DNA of 64,000 nucleotides from positions 62,001 to 126,000 of the forward strand of contig ONDM01000005.1 in assembly GCA_900316585.1 (NCBI GenBank). Reading direction: 5' to 3'. Origin of the DNA: an uncultured Prevotellaceae bacterium (GTDB lineage: Bacteria > Bacteroidota > Bacteroidia > Bacteroidales > Bacteroidaceae). The notes under the pieces were generated by a model, which saw only the letters and a list, made by a program, of their open reading frames with translations, did not search any database and was not told the origin of the DNA. Below, one piece after another: positions 15,136 to 25,383 of this stretch; position 1 is the stretch's first letter; every line of letters starts with the position of its first letter. A program made the translations under genes and the position numbers.

Positions 15136-18100
15136 TTAGTTGAATCTATACTTCAAACCGAACAGGACATGCCAAGTCTGATTTGTATTGGTGTAATACT
15201 TATTGAATGTATCTGTAGGATATGCATCGTTCACCTTGTTGAAACTGAAGGTAGGCTGACCTGCATCATTCTTTCCTGCATATTTCAGAGGAGAAACTAC
15301 GTTGATATCGTTACTTGTCTGGTAGCAAGAGAACTTCTCAACACCCCACTTGGAGTTCAGCATGTTCAGTACGTTCTGGAAGCTGCAGCTCAACTCGAAG
15401 GTGTGCTTAGTCTTGCCAATCATGAAAGTGAAGTCCTCAGACAAACGGAGATCCAGCATGTGAACCCAAGGAGAACGACCTGCATTAGCCTCTGCATACT
15501 TGCCCTTGTGGCTGCTCAGATACTTATCCTGCTCCAGGAAGGTCCAGAATGCGTCACGGTCTGCATCAGAAGTGAAGACAATCTCATTCTTGTCCTTAGG
15601 AATGTACATCAAGTCTGCACTGTTGCCATCACCGTTCATGTCATTGGAATAGATGTAGCTATAACCTCTTGGAGAATAAGCGGTGTAAATGGCATTGATG
15701 TGTAAACCTTCACCATGGAATGCCTTGAAAGGCAAGAAGTAGTTTACATTGAACAGAAGTTTGTCAGGAATTACATACTGTGAACGCTGCAGGCCTGTGA
15801 ACTCAGCACCATTAACGGTGTAAAGACCAGTGTAGGTAGAGTTTGCGGCAGAACCTGGCATACCAGTGATTTCCTTAGACTCAGTCTTGGTGTAAGACAG
15901 CATCAAGTTCAGGTTCTCAGTAGGCTGTGCCTTCAAAGTAATGTTAGCATTCCAACCGTAACCTTTCTTGGTGTTGGTCATTACGTATGCACTAGTAGGA
16001 CCGTAAGTATAGTTGCTGATACCCTTATAGTCGAAACGATTGTCTGGACCGCTGAATCTTGTACCAGCGTTCTCTACTGCTTTAGTGTTGATGTTCCAGT
16101 CTGATACAATGGTACCATAGATGGTCTTGTTGTACATGAACTCACCAGTCAGTGTCAATGGGAAGCTTGCTGGAATCTGATAGTCGATAGCGATAGAGCT
16201 CTTCCAGATCTGTGGCATCTTGAAGTCCTGATCTACACCAGAGATGTAAGACTGGGAACCTAATGCGGTGCTATTTGGATCATAAGAAGTAGGCAAGCCT
16301 AAAATGCGGATCATTTCGTTAGTATCTGTTACAATCTTACCACCAGAAACAAGTTTGTTCAGAGTTTCAAGTTGCTTATCGGTATAAACCACTTGTCCAT
16401 TAGAGATACTTGAGCTATAATTACCTTTTCCAACGCTACCTTGAATAGTACCACTATACTGAGGCATGTTGGTGAAGAATACCAGTGGCAGACGACCCAT
16501 GAACAGACCGGTACCTCCACGGAGAACCAAAGTCTTGTCGCCACGGATGTCCCAGTTGAAACCTATACGTGGAGAGATCTGTGGGTGGGTAGATGGGTAC
16601 TTACCGGTATCGATGGAACGGCCGCCCAGATCATAGTTCTTGATGGCATTGTTTGTGACAATCTTGTCATTGTCGAATACCAAAGCATCGGCACGCAGAC
16701 CATAGTTCAACTTAAACCTTGGAGTAATGTTCCAGTCATCCTGTGCATATACACCATACTGGTTATAAGTAACTACACCTGCAGGGTTAGGATTACCATC
16801 GTAACCGTAAGTCAATGCAAAGCTCAAAGGAGTATTGCCATTCAAGAAATCCTCAGCAGTTGCAAAACGGTAATAACCTGTACCATTACGCATATAAGAG
16901 TTAGTAGCAGTCATATACTCATAGAGGAAACCTGCTGTAATCTTATGGTTACCATTGTAGTAAGTAAAGTTGTCTGTAACATTGGTGGTCTTGTTGGTTA
17001 CACCATTGTTATAAGTGAACAACTCATAACCTAAGGATGCATAAGGAATGAAGTTGCCGGTACTGATGTCTCCAGACATAATATCGATGTGTGGGAACAA
17101 TGCTGAATCAGAACCACGCTTGTCATCAATGTTGGTGTGAGTTACAATCAGCTGGTTGGAAATCTTATCAGTGAAACGGCTGTTTAATTCACCAGCGAAT
17201 GAAGTCACATTGTTCTTCTGGTAAAACATGTTGTTGGAGAAGGCAGTAGAAACCTCACTGGCACGGTTGAAGCTACGGTTACGGTAGTTGTCATCACAAG
17301 AGTTGCCGTTAGGATCGTCCCATGCTAGATAATTTGTCTTGTTGAAACGCAAGGCAAGCTTATGTTTATCAGTAATGTTCCAGTCCAGACGAGCCAAATA
17401 CTTAGTACTTTCGTTTCCACCGTTATAGCTGTCCCATGAACCTGGATCATAGCCATAGTCGTTGATTAGCTTATCCTTGATTTGCTTTAAGACAGGAATC
17501 TTGTCTTCTTTTGGGCGATACTGGATAACTTCTTTAGGATCCTTGTTGGATTCGAAGTTCACGAAGAAGAACAGTTTGTTCTTGATTATAGGACCACCCA
17601 GGGTGAAACCATAAGTCTTTCTTGACTCCTTCTCACGCTTTCCTAGACTCTCGCCGTTAATCTTGTTGCCACGAAGATCCTGATTGGTGTAATATCCATA
17701 AGCAGTACCTTTAAAGGTATTAGTACCAGACTTGGTAACCGCATTAATACCACCACCTACGAAGTTAGACTGACGCACGTCGTATGGAGCGACTACAATC
17801 TGCATTTCCTCAATGGCATCGATGGAGATAGGAGTACCACCACCAGGAAGGTTAGGGGAAAGACCGAAGTTGTTGTTGAAGTTTGCACCATCGACAGTGA
17901 AGTTCGTTGAACGGCCGTCACCACCTGCAAAGCTCATACCATTTGAATAAGGAGAAAGCTTAGTCAAATCGGCGATGCTACGGTTTACTGTAGGCATGCT
18001 CATCATTTCAGTGTTAGAAATGTTGGTTGAAGCACCAGTCTTCAGGTTTGTGAACTTGCTGCGAGTACCTGTAACGATGACCTCATTCAACTCCACACCA

Positions 18101-18429
18101 GACTGCAGGGTCACATCCAGATTCAAGGTTTCACCCAGCGAAAGCTGAACGTCTGTGTAAACGACGGTCTGATAACCTACGTAAGAAACTTCTACGCGGT
18201 AAGGACCACCGGTACGCATACCTTGGATCATAAAACGACCATCCATGTTGGTGATGGTTCCATAGTAAGTTCCAGAAGGAGTGTGCACTGCCTGAATAGT
18301 AGCACCGATAACATCTTCACCATCAGCGACTACCTTACCGCTGAGTGATGCTGTAGTAACCTGTGCACTAGCCAGTGTAGCGAACAATGTCATAACTGAA
18401 ACCAACAAAAATTTTACCTTTTTAAACAT
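15136..18429 (-). CDS. TonB-dependent receptor, Oar-like
   Basis: A 1097-residue outer-membrane protein. A signal peptide (to about residue 22) is followed by a carboxypeptidase-regulatory-like domain (~27-110, VVADGEDVIGATIQAVHTP), a plug (~120-235, including VNRSIADLTKLSP and FTVDGANFNNNFG) and a large beta-barrel ending YYTNTNQTWHVLFGLKYRFN. The plug and barrel resemble the Oar group of TonB receptors, some of which have been linked to protein secretion or adhesion rather than small-molecule uptake. It has no SusD partner. Its own -7 box (complement of 18472-18479) and the terminators on either side make it a monocistronic unit. Confidence 0.9.
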   Translation of the reverse strand: MFKKVKFLLVSVMTLFATLASAQVTTASLSGKVVADGEDVIGATIQAVHTPSGTYYGTITNMDGRFMIQGMRTGGPYRVEVSYVGYQTVVYTDVQLSLGETLNLDVTLQSGVELNEVIVTGTRSKFTNLKTGASTNISNTEMMSMPTVNRSIADLTKLSPYSNGMSFAGGDGRSTNFTVDGANFNNNFGLSPNLPGGGTPISIDAIEEMQIVVAPYDVRQSNFVGGGINAVTKSGTNTFKGTAYGYYTNQDLRGNKINGESLGKREKESRKTYGFTLGGPIIKNKLFFFVNFESNKDPKEVIQYRPKEDKIPVLKQIKDKLINDYGYDPGSWDSYNGGNESTKYLARLDWNITDKHKLALRFNKTNYLAWDDPNGNSCDDNYRNRSFNRASEVSTAFSNNMFYQKNNVTSFAGELNSRFTDKISNQLIVTHTNIDDKRGSDSALFPHIDIMSGDISTGNFIPYASLGYELFTYNNGVTNKTTNVTDNFTYYNGNHKITAGFLYEYMTATNSYMRNGTGYYRFATAEDFLNGNTPLSFALTYGYDGNPNPAGVVTYNQYGVYAQDDWNITPRFKLNYGLRADALVFDNDKIVTNNAIKNYDLGGRSIDTGKYPSTHPQISPRIGFNWDIRGDKTLVLRGGTGLFMGRLPLVFFTNMPQYSGTIQGSVGKGNYSSSISNGQVVYTDKQLETLNKLVSGGKIVTDTNEMIRILGLPTSYDPNSTALGSQSYISGVDQDFKMPQIWKSSIAIDYQIPASFPLTLTGEFMYNKTIYGTIVSDWNINTKAVENAGTRFSGPDNRFDYKGISNYTYGPTSAYVMTNTKKGYGWNANITLKAQPTENLNLMLSYTKTESKEITGMPGSAANSTYTGLYTVNGAEFTGLQRSQYVIPDKLLFNVNYFLPFKAFHGEGLHINAIYTAYSPRGYSYIYSNDMNGDGNSADLMYIPKDKNEIVFTSDADRDAFWTFLEQDKYLSSHKGKYAEANAGRSPWVHMLDLRLSEDFTFMIGKTKHTFELSCSFQNVLNMLNSKWGVEKFSCYQTSNDINVVSPLKYAGKNDAGQPTFSFNKVNDAYPTDTFNKYYTNTNQTWHVLFGLKYRFN

Positions 18430-18516
18430 AGTGAATGTTGTTTAGTTAATAGTGTTAGTTAAAATTCGTCGCAAAGATAGGGAATAATTGTGAAAGAATT
18501 GTAAAAAAAGGAATAA

Positions 18517-18550
18517 AAAAAGCAACGGAACACAAATTCCGTTGCTTTAT
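18517..18550 (-). terminator. Terminator of the receptor-lipoprotein-nuclease operon
   Basis: AGCAACGGAA (18521-18530) pairs with TTCCGTTGCT (18537-18546). On the minus strand the stem is followed by a T run. Confidence 0.8.
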
Positions 18551-18568
18551 TATTTATTAAGGTAACTA

Positions 18569-19855
18569 TTACCATTCCCATAGGTTAACGTCAACTGTAG
18601 ATTCTACTGCTTCCTCCACCTCATCGGTCAAGTTACAGAAGAAATCCAAACCGGTAAACTTTTCCAGTTCATCAATGGTGACAACCTTGGACTTCAGTTC
18701 ATTAGCTGAAGGATTAGCCGAAAGATCATCATTGTGTTCAACCAGGAATGCAATTGCTTGATATTTACCGTCCTTTTCTGCCAAGACTGCAGCATAGTAG
18801 TATGCAGGAACTGCCAATCCGTGTTTGGTTAGACCGTCAGCATTGGTATACGGAACTATACCATCATTTCCGGCATATTTACCTACAAAGTTCTTGAGCA
18901 GGTTATTGAGTGTTCCACCTTTTGTTACATAGACCTTGTCATAAGTAGTTTTTATAGTAGAGTGTCCCCAATTGCTGACTACATCTTCCACACCTATCCA
19001 GAAACCATTGTTGAAACGATGAGTCATAGGACTGATATTGCTGTAGTAGAAGGTCTGGTCATTGGCCTCACTGCTAAAGAGGCGGTCTGAACTGGCACAT
19101 AAGTGTCCCTTGTCAAAGCCATCGCTTTTGTGGTCAGATTCTTGTACAGGATTCAGAGAGGTTGGAATGGCTGGGTCCCAAGCCCAGTTGCTTCCACGTG
19201 ATACCAATGAACGAGCCGTATTGCTGTCATAGTAGAATGCTACCCAGTTCGCATGGCGAAGGGATGAATCCCATTCAATGGCCAGATTCATGTAGGTATT
19301 ACCCTCGAATTTTACGGTATGAGGTGCATAAAAATTATTACTGTCTAGATGTGGAATCTCAAGTTCCCATGCCGTCTGGTCAGGATTTTCCATGTTGGAG
19401 TTGCTGTTTGGACGGGCAGTGGAATGTGAGCTGACCACATATTCTATGCCCACGTTATTTCCATCAATGTAAGCTACACGCAGTTTGATGTATTTGTAGA
19501 TAGAACCTGCATAGCGAGCCCAGTAAGTGGCTTTATCATAGATGCCTACCTCAGATTCCCAGTTTCCACTTTCAGGGACAGTGATCATGGCATCTAATTT
19601 GGTATCAGTAGTTCGGATAAAGTTGTAGAACTTGCCATACAATTTGCCATCCTTGATATAGACCGGTGCAGCGAATCCAGAAGGCTGCAGTACAGAGAAT
19701 CCCTGGGAAGAGCTGATATATCCCTTGAGGATCATGGTAGAGGAGCCTTCTTCTGTAGTTTCAATATAGCCATTGGCTGGAACCTCATCGTCATTACATG
19801 CCGTAAAAACGCTGAGGCCCATGGCCAATACTAATAATGATAATATTTTTTTCAT
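18569..19855 (-). CDS. DNA/RNA non-specific endonuclease lipoprotein
   Basis: A 428-residue lipoprotein (FTAC, Cys20) with a C-terminal NUC (NucA/EndA-type) endonuclease domain from about residue 190. The catalytic motif reads DKGH (D248-H251) where most relatives have DRGH; the Mg2+-binding Asn region is SNISPMTHRFNNGFW (272-286). Residues ~30-180 form an unassigned beta-rich domain that could anchor or target the enzyme. It would cut extracellular or periplasmic nucleic acid. It is the third gene of an operon after a TonB receptor and a choice-of-anchor-J lipoprotein (17-bp gap). Confidence 0.92.
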   Translation of the reverse strand: MKKILSLLVLAMGLSVFTACNDDEVPANGYIETTEEGSSTMILKGYISSSQGFSVLQPSGFAAPVYIKDGKLYGKFYNFIRTTDTKLDAMITVPESGNWESEVGIYDKATYWARYAGSIYKYIKLRVAYIDGNNVGIEYVVSSHSTARPNSNSNMENPDQTAWELEIPHLDSNNFYAPHTVKFEGNTYMNLAIEWDSSLRHANWVAFYYDSNTARSLVSRGSNWAWDPAIPTSLNPVQESDHKSDGFDKGHLCASSDRLFSSEANDQTFYYSNISPMTHRFNNGFWIGVEDVVSNWGHSTIKTTYDKVYVTKGGTLNNLLKNFVGKYAGNDGIVPYTNADGLTKHGLAVPAYYYAAVLAEKDGKYQAIAFLVEHNDDLSANPSANELKSKVVTIDELEKFTGLDFFCNLTDEVEEAVESTVDVNLWEW

Positions 19856-19872
19856 GTATTATCGATTAATGA

Positions 19873-22341
19873 TTAATTGCCTACATAGGATGCTTCTACA
19901 ACCTTCAGGTTCTTTATTTCCCAAGTAGCAGCTGCATTTGCGTCACTTCTATAGCGGAATGCGATAACAGCTCTGCCACCAATGTATGGAGTCAAATCTA
20001 TCTTGCCACTGTTCACGTAGTCCCAAGCACCGGTAGACCATGCTTGAACACTGCCAGTAAGGTCGCTCCAGGTACAAGTGGTTACATCTCCATTATAATC
20101 AGTGGAAATCAGAACGCCTAAATAATCTGTTGGTGAAGCTCCGTTCAGATAGTTGTATGCCTCATCGAAGCTCAACAATGGCTGAACTGCCTTCTTGAAG
20201 TTCATGGATGGAGAAACAATCCATGCTTCCGTATCATTGTTGGTCTTGTTCGCATATCCTGAAGCTCTCCAGCCATAGATTGCATCTGTTCTCCAGACAA
20301 AGGTCATTCCATCACCTAGTTTCACATTCTGCGCAGTGAAACCACCATCAGAGCCGTCGGTCAATGTATCATCGATATAGACACTCAAGTTGGCGCTGAT
20401 ACCGTCAGTATCTACAGAGAATGTGGTGGTCTCAGTGGTGTAAGTAGGAGTTGCCACCCACTCACTTTGTTCACTGAGTGAGAATTCTTTTGCTACCATA
20501 CCCTTTGAAGTGTTGTAGATGACAGCAGCCTTAGTTCCAGTCTCAGCATAAGGATAGACTTTGCTTAAGTAAATAGGCATTACATAGTCAGGATTACTTA
20601 CAGTGGTACTTCCTAGGGCCTCATATTCAGCAGGACCAAATACTGCGATATTTGCATCACTGTTTTTATACTCCTTCCAATGCTCACCATCAAATTGGTA
20701 AAGAACAGCGTCGGTTGACGCAACCTGAGCGTCGGCACGGGTTCCTGCTCCAACAGTGTTGTAGTCTGTGGAAACCCAATAGGTGATAGCTTCTGCACCA
20801 TCAAAACGGAATGTCTCATCCAGAGTGAAATAAGGAGCTATAGCATCTTCAGCAATATCAAAGGCAGGAGATACCAGATAACTTTCGGTTGCAAATCTTT
20901 CTTTAGTAGAGCTGATGTAGGCAGTAGCCACCCAACCATAGTTGTTGTTATTCCAAAGTGCCGTTGTCATACCGCCCAAATCGATGTCATATACTGAGAA
21001 ACCACCTTCATCATTGATAAGTGTGTTACTTACATATTCATTACCTGCAGTCTTGGATACAGGCCAGTTTCCAAATTCAATGGTACCTTTGTATATTGTA
21101 CAATGGATAAGGTTTGCACTGAGTGTATTGGTGATGATGAACTGGTCATTGCTGCTATTCACATTCTCAATAGTCCATTCATAGCCGCTTTCTCCAATTT
21201 CGTCACTGACATTGAAAGAATTGTAATAACTACCGCTGCTGTTAGCAGAATTGTAGAAATACTTGCCAATAGCATTCTGAATGGTGAAAGTACCTTCAGT
21301 AGTTCCTGCTGCAAGGGTAACCACATGGTCTGCAGCATCGGCTGCAGCGATAACGCCATTTTCCTCAGCAATAGGAGCAGGGGTTACATAGCCATAGCCC
21401 TTGTCATCGGCAATGCGTCCAAATGGGTAAACTTTCCCGTCAGTCCAAAGTGCTGCAATGACATACTTACCGGCTCCATTGAATTCAGCCTTACGTTGCA
21501 CCTTCTTAAATGAACCATCTTCCTGCTCAGCATAGAGTAACACATTTGTATAAGGTACTGAACCAGCTTTGAAGTTCTGCACCTCATAAGTGGCAGCTGC
21601 TGTTGTGGTAGAAGTGTAACGAATACCGACATTGACAGTCTGTCCCTTAAATTCGGACAGGTCGATAGGTCCTACATTCACATAGTTGAAATATGAACCT
21701 AATGCACGTGCCAGTGGCTGCACCTGTTGCCAGGTGGGTTCTACATCTTCGCCTCCACCTCCGCCGATGGATGGCTCAGTTGTAGAGTAGGCATAGTTCA
21801 CTACATATAGATCTCCAGCTTCTGCGTCCTCGACACTGCTAGACAAGATGTCTGGTAGTTTGTTGATAGAGTTTGGTGACAGGTAATATGCCTTTACAGC
21901 GCTGCCCCAAACCACAGCATAGTCATCAGATGTGAGTGTGTAGCTCTTGATGTCATTCAGTTCGGAGAGATAGGCAGAAGGAGAAACGAAATTATTGTAT
22001 GTAATGTTGAACTTAGACCCTAAATCTGCATTAGGGTACTTGCTAGCCAGCAGAGCAGGAATATACTCATCTGCTGGAGCTGCATCGGTAAAGTACTTGT
22101 CTGTGCCAACAGCATTCAGAGCTATCACACCAGTTTTTCCTTCTGGATCCTTGGCCAATGCAATTTCCTGATTGGTGGAATTGGATGCGATGCTTGCATA
22201 ATCTGTTGCAGTCAGGGTATAGTTGATATTCTTTACATCTGTAGGTTTGTAATCAATATCGAACTTATCCACATAATCATCGTTACAAGCTGAAAGTAAT
22301 CCAACCAGAGCGAATGCTGATAAATAAATATATTTTTTCAT
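19873..22341 (-). CDS. Choice-of-anchor-J (DUF5017-like) surface lipoprotein
   Basis: An 822-residue lipoprotein (LLSAC, Cys19) with repeated beta-sandwich modules. Two full copies of a choice-of-anchor-J-type domain are recognisable, about 430-560 (GGFSVYDIDLGG to STDYNTVG) and 665-815 (GGFTAQNVKLGDGMTF to AFRYRSDANAAATWEIKNLKV). A partial copy near 215-260 shares the IRYTSTTTAAATYEVQNFK ending. Such domains bind glycans or other ligands on the cell surface in Bacteroidetes. Encoded between a TonB receptor and a nuclease, it is the likely surface partner of the receptor in place of SusD. The ligand is unknown. Confidence 0.82.
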   Translation of the reverse strand: MKKYIYLSAFALVGLLSACNDDYVDKFDIDYKPTDVKNINYTLTATDYASIASNSTNQEIALAKDPEGKTGVIALNAVGTDKYFTDAAPADEYIPALLASKYPNADLGSKFNITYNNFVSPSAYLSELNDIKSYTLTSDDYAVVWGSAVKAYYLSPNSINKLPDILSSSVEDAEAGDLYVVNYAYSTTEPSIGGGGGEDVEPTWQQVQPLARALGSYFNYVNVGPIDLSEFKGQTVNVGIRYTSTTTAAATYEVQNFKAGSVPYTNVLLYAEQEDGSFKKVQRKAEFNGAGKYVIAALWTDGKVYPFGRIADDKGYGYVTPAPIAEENGVIAAADAADHVVTLAAGTTEGTFTIQNAIGKYFYNSANSSGSYYNSFNVSDEIGESGYEWTIENVNSSNDQFIITNTLSANLIHCTIYKGTIEFGNWPVSKTAGNEYVSNTLINDEGGFSVYDIDLGGMTTALWNNNNYGWVATAYISSTKERFATESYLVSPAFDIAEDAIAPYFTLDETFRFDGAEAITYWVSTDYNTVGAGTRADAQVASTDAVLYQFDGEHWKEYKNSDANIAVFGPAEYEALGSTTVSNPDYVMPIYLSKVYPYAETGTKAAVIYNTSKGMVAKEFSLSEQSEWVATPTYTTETTTFSVDTDGISANLSVYIDDTLTDGSDGGFTAQNVKLGDGMTFVWRTDAIYGWRASGYANKTNNDTEAWIVSPSMNFKKAVQPLLSFDEAYNYLNGASPTDYLGVLISTDYNGDVTTCTWSDLTGSVQAWSTGAWDYVNSGKIDLTPYIGGRAVIAFRYRSDANAAATWEIKNLKVVEASYVGN

Positions 22342-22361
22342 ATTGTTATACGCTATTGGGA

Positions 22362-25091
22362 TTAGAATGCAACCTTAAGTCTCAAAGTATATGTACGTCC
22401 AGTGTCGAAGAAACAGTAGATATTTGTTTCATCAGCAACTGTGGTCAGTGAACTTGGATTCCAAGCCTTTAGGATATATTGGTAATTCAACAAGTTGTTG
22501 ATGTTACCGCTGAATGTGGCATCTAAGTTGCCAATCTTAAACTTGTAACGGCCGTTCAGGTCAACAGTGCAAGCTGCAGGAACTCTCCAAGGTTCTGCGA
22601 TAGTCAGCTCTTTACCTATACTCAAGTTGCTTCCAGAGAAAGAATAATATGAGTAGTTGCGACCCATGAAGTTCCAGTCGGCACCAAGGCTCAAATGTTT
22701 GTCAATCTTGATGTCAGCTCCTAAGGCTGCAGTAGTCTGTGCTGAACCGCCAACACGGATTCCATCCAGGTTGATGATAGCCCAGGCATGATCTGGTGCC
22801 ATTACATCGCTTGCTATTTCACCTTTGGCAGTTAAAGGAAGACCTTGGTCATTGTATGCATAACCTGTCGCATTGCTGTCCCATTTCCAGTCACCGATAG
22901 AGAACATACCTGACAAGTCTAACCAAGGAGTAGCCTTGATCTTGAACTCGAGTTCAACGCCCTTGTGCAAGGCATTTACACCTGTCATATTCATGTAATA
23001 GGTCTCCTGATTATCCAATGTACCTGTTTTGGTCATGGTCTTATCCAACCATTTTGTATAATATGTGTTCAAGTTTGCTGTCAACCAGTCATTCTTGAAG
23101 CCATATCCTAATTCTACAGAGAAAATCTTCTCGTTCTTTGCGTTAGGGTTAATGACATTGCTAGTGGTAGAAGTCATGAATGCGCCATAGGCAAATTTAG
23201 GAGCACGAGAGATATAACCCACATTTACGAAGACATTGTGATTATCATTCAGGTTGTAGTTTGCTCCACCCTTAGCAGTGAAACCTAGATAGCTTGTAGT
23301 CTGAGATTTGGCATGTTCTGCATCATAATAGAGGCGGTCATAACGCCAATAGGTAGTATTGCTTAAAGAACCTGCAACAAAAGCAGAAAGTTTATCATAG
23401 TTGTATTCAGCCTGGAAGAATCCACCTTCCTGAACTACATATGAGTCATAGTCACGGTAAATAACATCGCCTACACCCAGCTTCTCATAAATCCAGGAAC
23501 TGCTTGCTGCACTTCTGTTATTGGCTGCAGATACAGTTGCACGGGCCTCGTCTATATAGTATTCGCCACCGTAAAGATCAAGAATGTCATTTGTATGAGT
23601 ACCTTTATAATAGCGGAAGTCTACACCACCATAGAAGTCAATGTGCTTACCGAAGCTTGTGGTGAATGTGGAAAGGAGGCCATACCAGTCATGATAATTC
23701 TTGGATTTTGACATGACGAGCAGGGAACCATACTGGCTGTTCTGATTGATTTCATTGATTGCACCATAATCGAACGTACCATCTGCTTTGCGGAAGGTGT
23801 TGTACAACTGACCGTAGCGACCGCCATACCAACTTTGGTAGGTATATGTGTTGCCTTCAGCATCAGCAAAATTGCTGTTTGCCTCACCTGCATAGCCATA
23901 TCCACGTCCGATGGAAACATAGGCAGAAGTACTTAATGAGGACTTGTCACTGATAGCCCACTGGTGGTTCAAACTGATTTGTGGCTTGTGGTATACGTTG
24001 TAGTCAGAACTTTTACGCTGGCCATTTTGGTCAAAGCCGTAGGTTGCATTGTAGCGATAGTTCGTAACTCCATACTTTTCTTCAACCATTTTCCAGTTTG
24101 CAATGGTCAAAGCTGAATTGTTTCCACGCTTATAGTGCTCTTGGGGTGCACCGAAGGCTGTTAATGAGAGTTGATGATCATCGTTGATCTTCTTGGCAAT
24201 GTTGATGAAGTAGTTGTAACCCTTGAATTCAAGTCCTTGAGCTGTACCATCACCTTCCTGTTTTGCTCCCAGTAAGGTAAGTGCCCATCCTGACTTGCTC
24301 ATGCCAGTGGAGACAGTGAAGAGGATCTTGCTCATATTGTTGCTTCCCATGGAATAGGAGATGTTACCTCCACGTTTGCTTTCCAGACCTTTGGTGATGA
24401 TGTTAATGGTACCACCGACAGATGGAGAAGAAACTTTGCTAGCACCCAAACCACGCTGAGTCTGCATGCTTCGGGTTACGTCGCTCAAACCTGCCCAGTT
24501 AGACCAGTAGAGAGTACCATTCTCCATGTCATTCATTGGGACACCATTAATCATGGTAGCTACATTGGTATTGTCGAAACCACGCATATAGATTTCGGAA
24601 TCACCATATCCACCACCCTGTTTGTTGGCATGCACACCAGGGGTAGATTTCAAGATTTCAGGGAATTCCTGAGAACCCAGCTTTTCCTCTATATAGAGGG
24701 TAGGTACCTGAGACATGGCAACAGGAGTCTTGCGGGCAACGGCAACTGAAGAAGTAATGACAACATCTTTCAGTATGACAGCATCAGATTCCATGGCGAT
24801 AGTACCAAGGTCTACAACACTGCCGGTTCTAGAGATTTTTAGGGTTAAGTCTTTATAACCCACATACTTTAAAGTCAGCGAGCCACTTCTGGAAACTGTC
24901 AGTTCGAAAGCTCCATCAATGTCAGTCGCTGTTCCATTAGTAGTGCCGTCTTCCATAACGGCTGCGCCAATCAATGGCTCAGTGGTTTCGGCATCTACCA
25001 CAATACCTTTTACGGTGGTCTGTGCCCATGCAGAAGTACTTAGCACAGAAAGTACACAGACCATCAGGAACTGAATTAAATGCTTTTTCAT
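22362..25091 (-). CDS. TonB-dependent receptor with carboxypeptidase-regulatory domain
   Basis: A 909-residue outer-membrane transporter. It has a signal peptide cleaved after AWA (~23), a carboxypeptidase-regulatory-like domain (~27-110), a plug (~115-235, with IYMRGFDNTNVATMINGVPMNDMENG) and a 22-strand-type barrel ending FFDTGRTYTLRLKVAF. It leads a three-gene operon with the lipoprotein at 19873 (20-bp gap) and the nuclease at 18569. A -7 box TATATTTG lies at the complement of 25151-25158. Import of nucleic-acid breakdown products is inferred from the operon only. Confidence 0.92.
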   Translation of the reverse strand: MKKHLIQFLMVCVLSVLSTSAWAQTTVKGIVVDAETTEPLIGAAVMEDGTTNGTATDIDGAFELTVSRSGSLTLKYVGYKDLTLKISRTGSVVDLGTIAMESDAVILKDVVITSSVAVARKTPVAMSQVPTLYIEEKLGSQEFPEILKSTPGVHANKQGGGYGDSEIYMRGFDNTNVATMINGVPMNDMENGTLYWSNWAGLSDVTRSMQTQRGLGASKVSSPSVGGTINIITKGLESKRGGNISYSMGSNNMSKILFTVSTGMSKSGWALTLLGAKQEGDGTAQGLEFKGYNYFINIAKKINDDHQLSLTAFGAPQEHYKRGNNSALTIANWKMVEEKYGVTNYRYNATYGFDQNGQRKSSDYNVYHKPQISLNHQWAISDKSSLSTSAYVSIGRGYGYAGEANSNFADAEGNTYTYQSWYGGRYGQLYNTFRKADGTFDYGAINEINQNSQYGSLLVMSKSKNYHDWYGLLSTFTTSFGKHIDFYGGVDFRYYKGTHTNDILDLYGGEYYIDEARATVSAANNRSAASSSWIYEKLGVGDVIYRDYDSYVVQEGGFFQAEYNYDKLSAFVAGSLSNTTYWRYDRLYYDAEHAKSQTTSYLGFTAKGGANYNLNDNHNVFVNVGYISRAPKFAYGAFMTSTTSNVINPNAKNEKIFSVELGYGFKNDWLTANLNTYYTKWLDKTMTKTGTLDNQETYYMNMTGVNALHKGVELEFKIKATPWLDLSGMFSIGDWKWDSNATGYAYNDQGLPLTAKGEIASDVMAPDHAWAIINLDGIRVGGSAQTTAALGADIKIDKHLSLGADWNFMGRNYSYYSFSGSNLSIGKELTIAEPWRVPAACTVDLNGRYKFKIGNLDATFSGNINNLLNYQYILKAWNPSSLTTVADETNIYCFFDTGRTYTLRLKVAF

Positions 25092-25317
25092 ATAATTCCT
25101 TTTTGATAAGTAGATAGAGATTGTTAAAAATAGTTATTTATTATCGAACGCAAATATAATTAAAAAAAAAGGAAGGAAGTCTATAAAAATGGGAATTTTA
25201 AAGAAGTTGTTGATAAGTTTTTTAAAGAATATTGTCCAAAACACGGCACAATCCATTTTTAACAGTTATGAAGGGAAGATGGACTGAAAGTTAGGGAAGT
25301 GCGAAGGTCATTATTGC

Positions 25318-25356
25318 AAAAAAGACTAAGAGGTTTTATTTCTCTTAGTCTTTTGG
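25318..25356 (-). terminator. Terminator downstream of tRNA-Pro
   Basis: AAAGACTAAGAG (25321-25332) pairs with CTCTTAGTCTTT (25342-25353). On the minus strand it is followed by a T-rich run. Confidence 0.75.
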
Positions 25357-25383
25357 GGGAATGGTTTTGTTTCCTTTCTTTTG

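Noticed and set aside
15046..15705. 219-codon plus-strand ORF across the end of the Oar-like receptor
   Set aside because: It is the antisense of a clear TonB receptor and of the terminator and RNA region, with no protein-like composition or family match; the same holds for the 197-codon ORF at 16441-17034.
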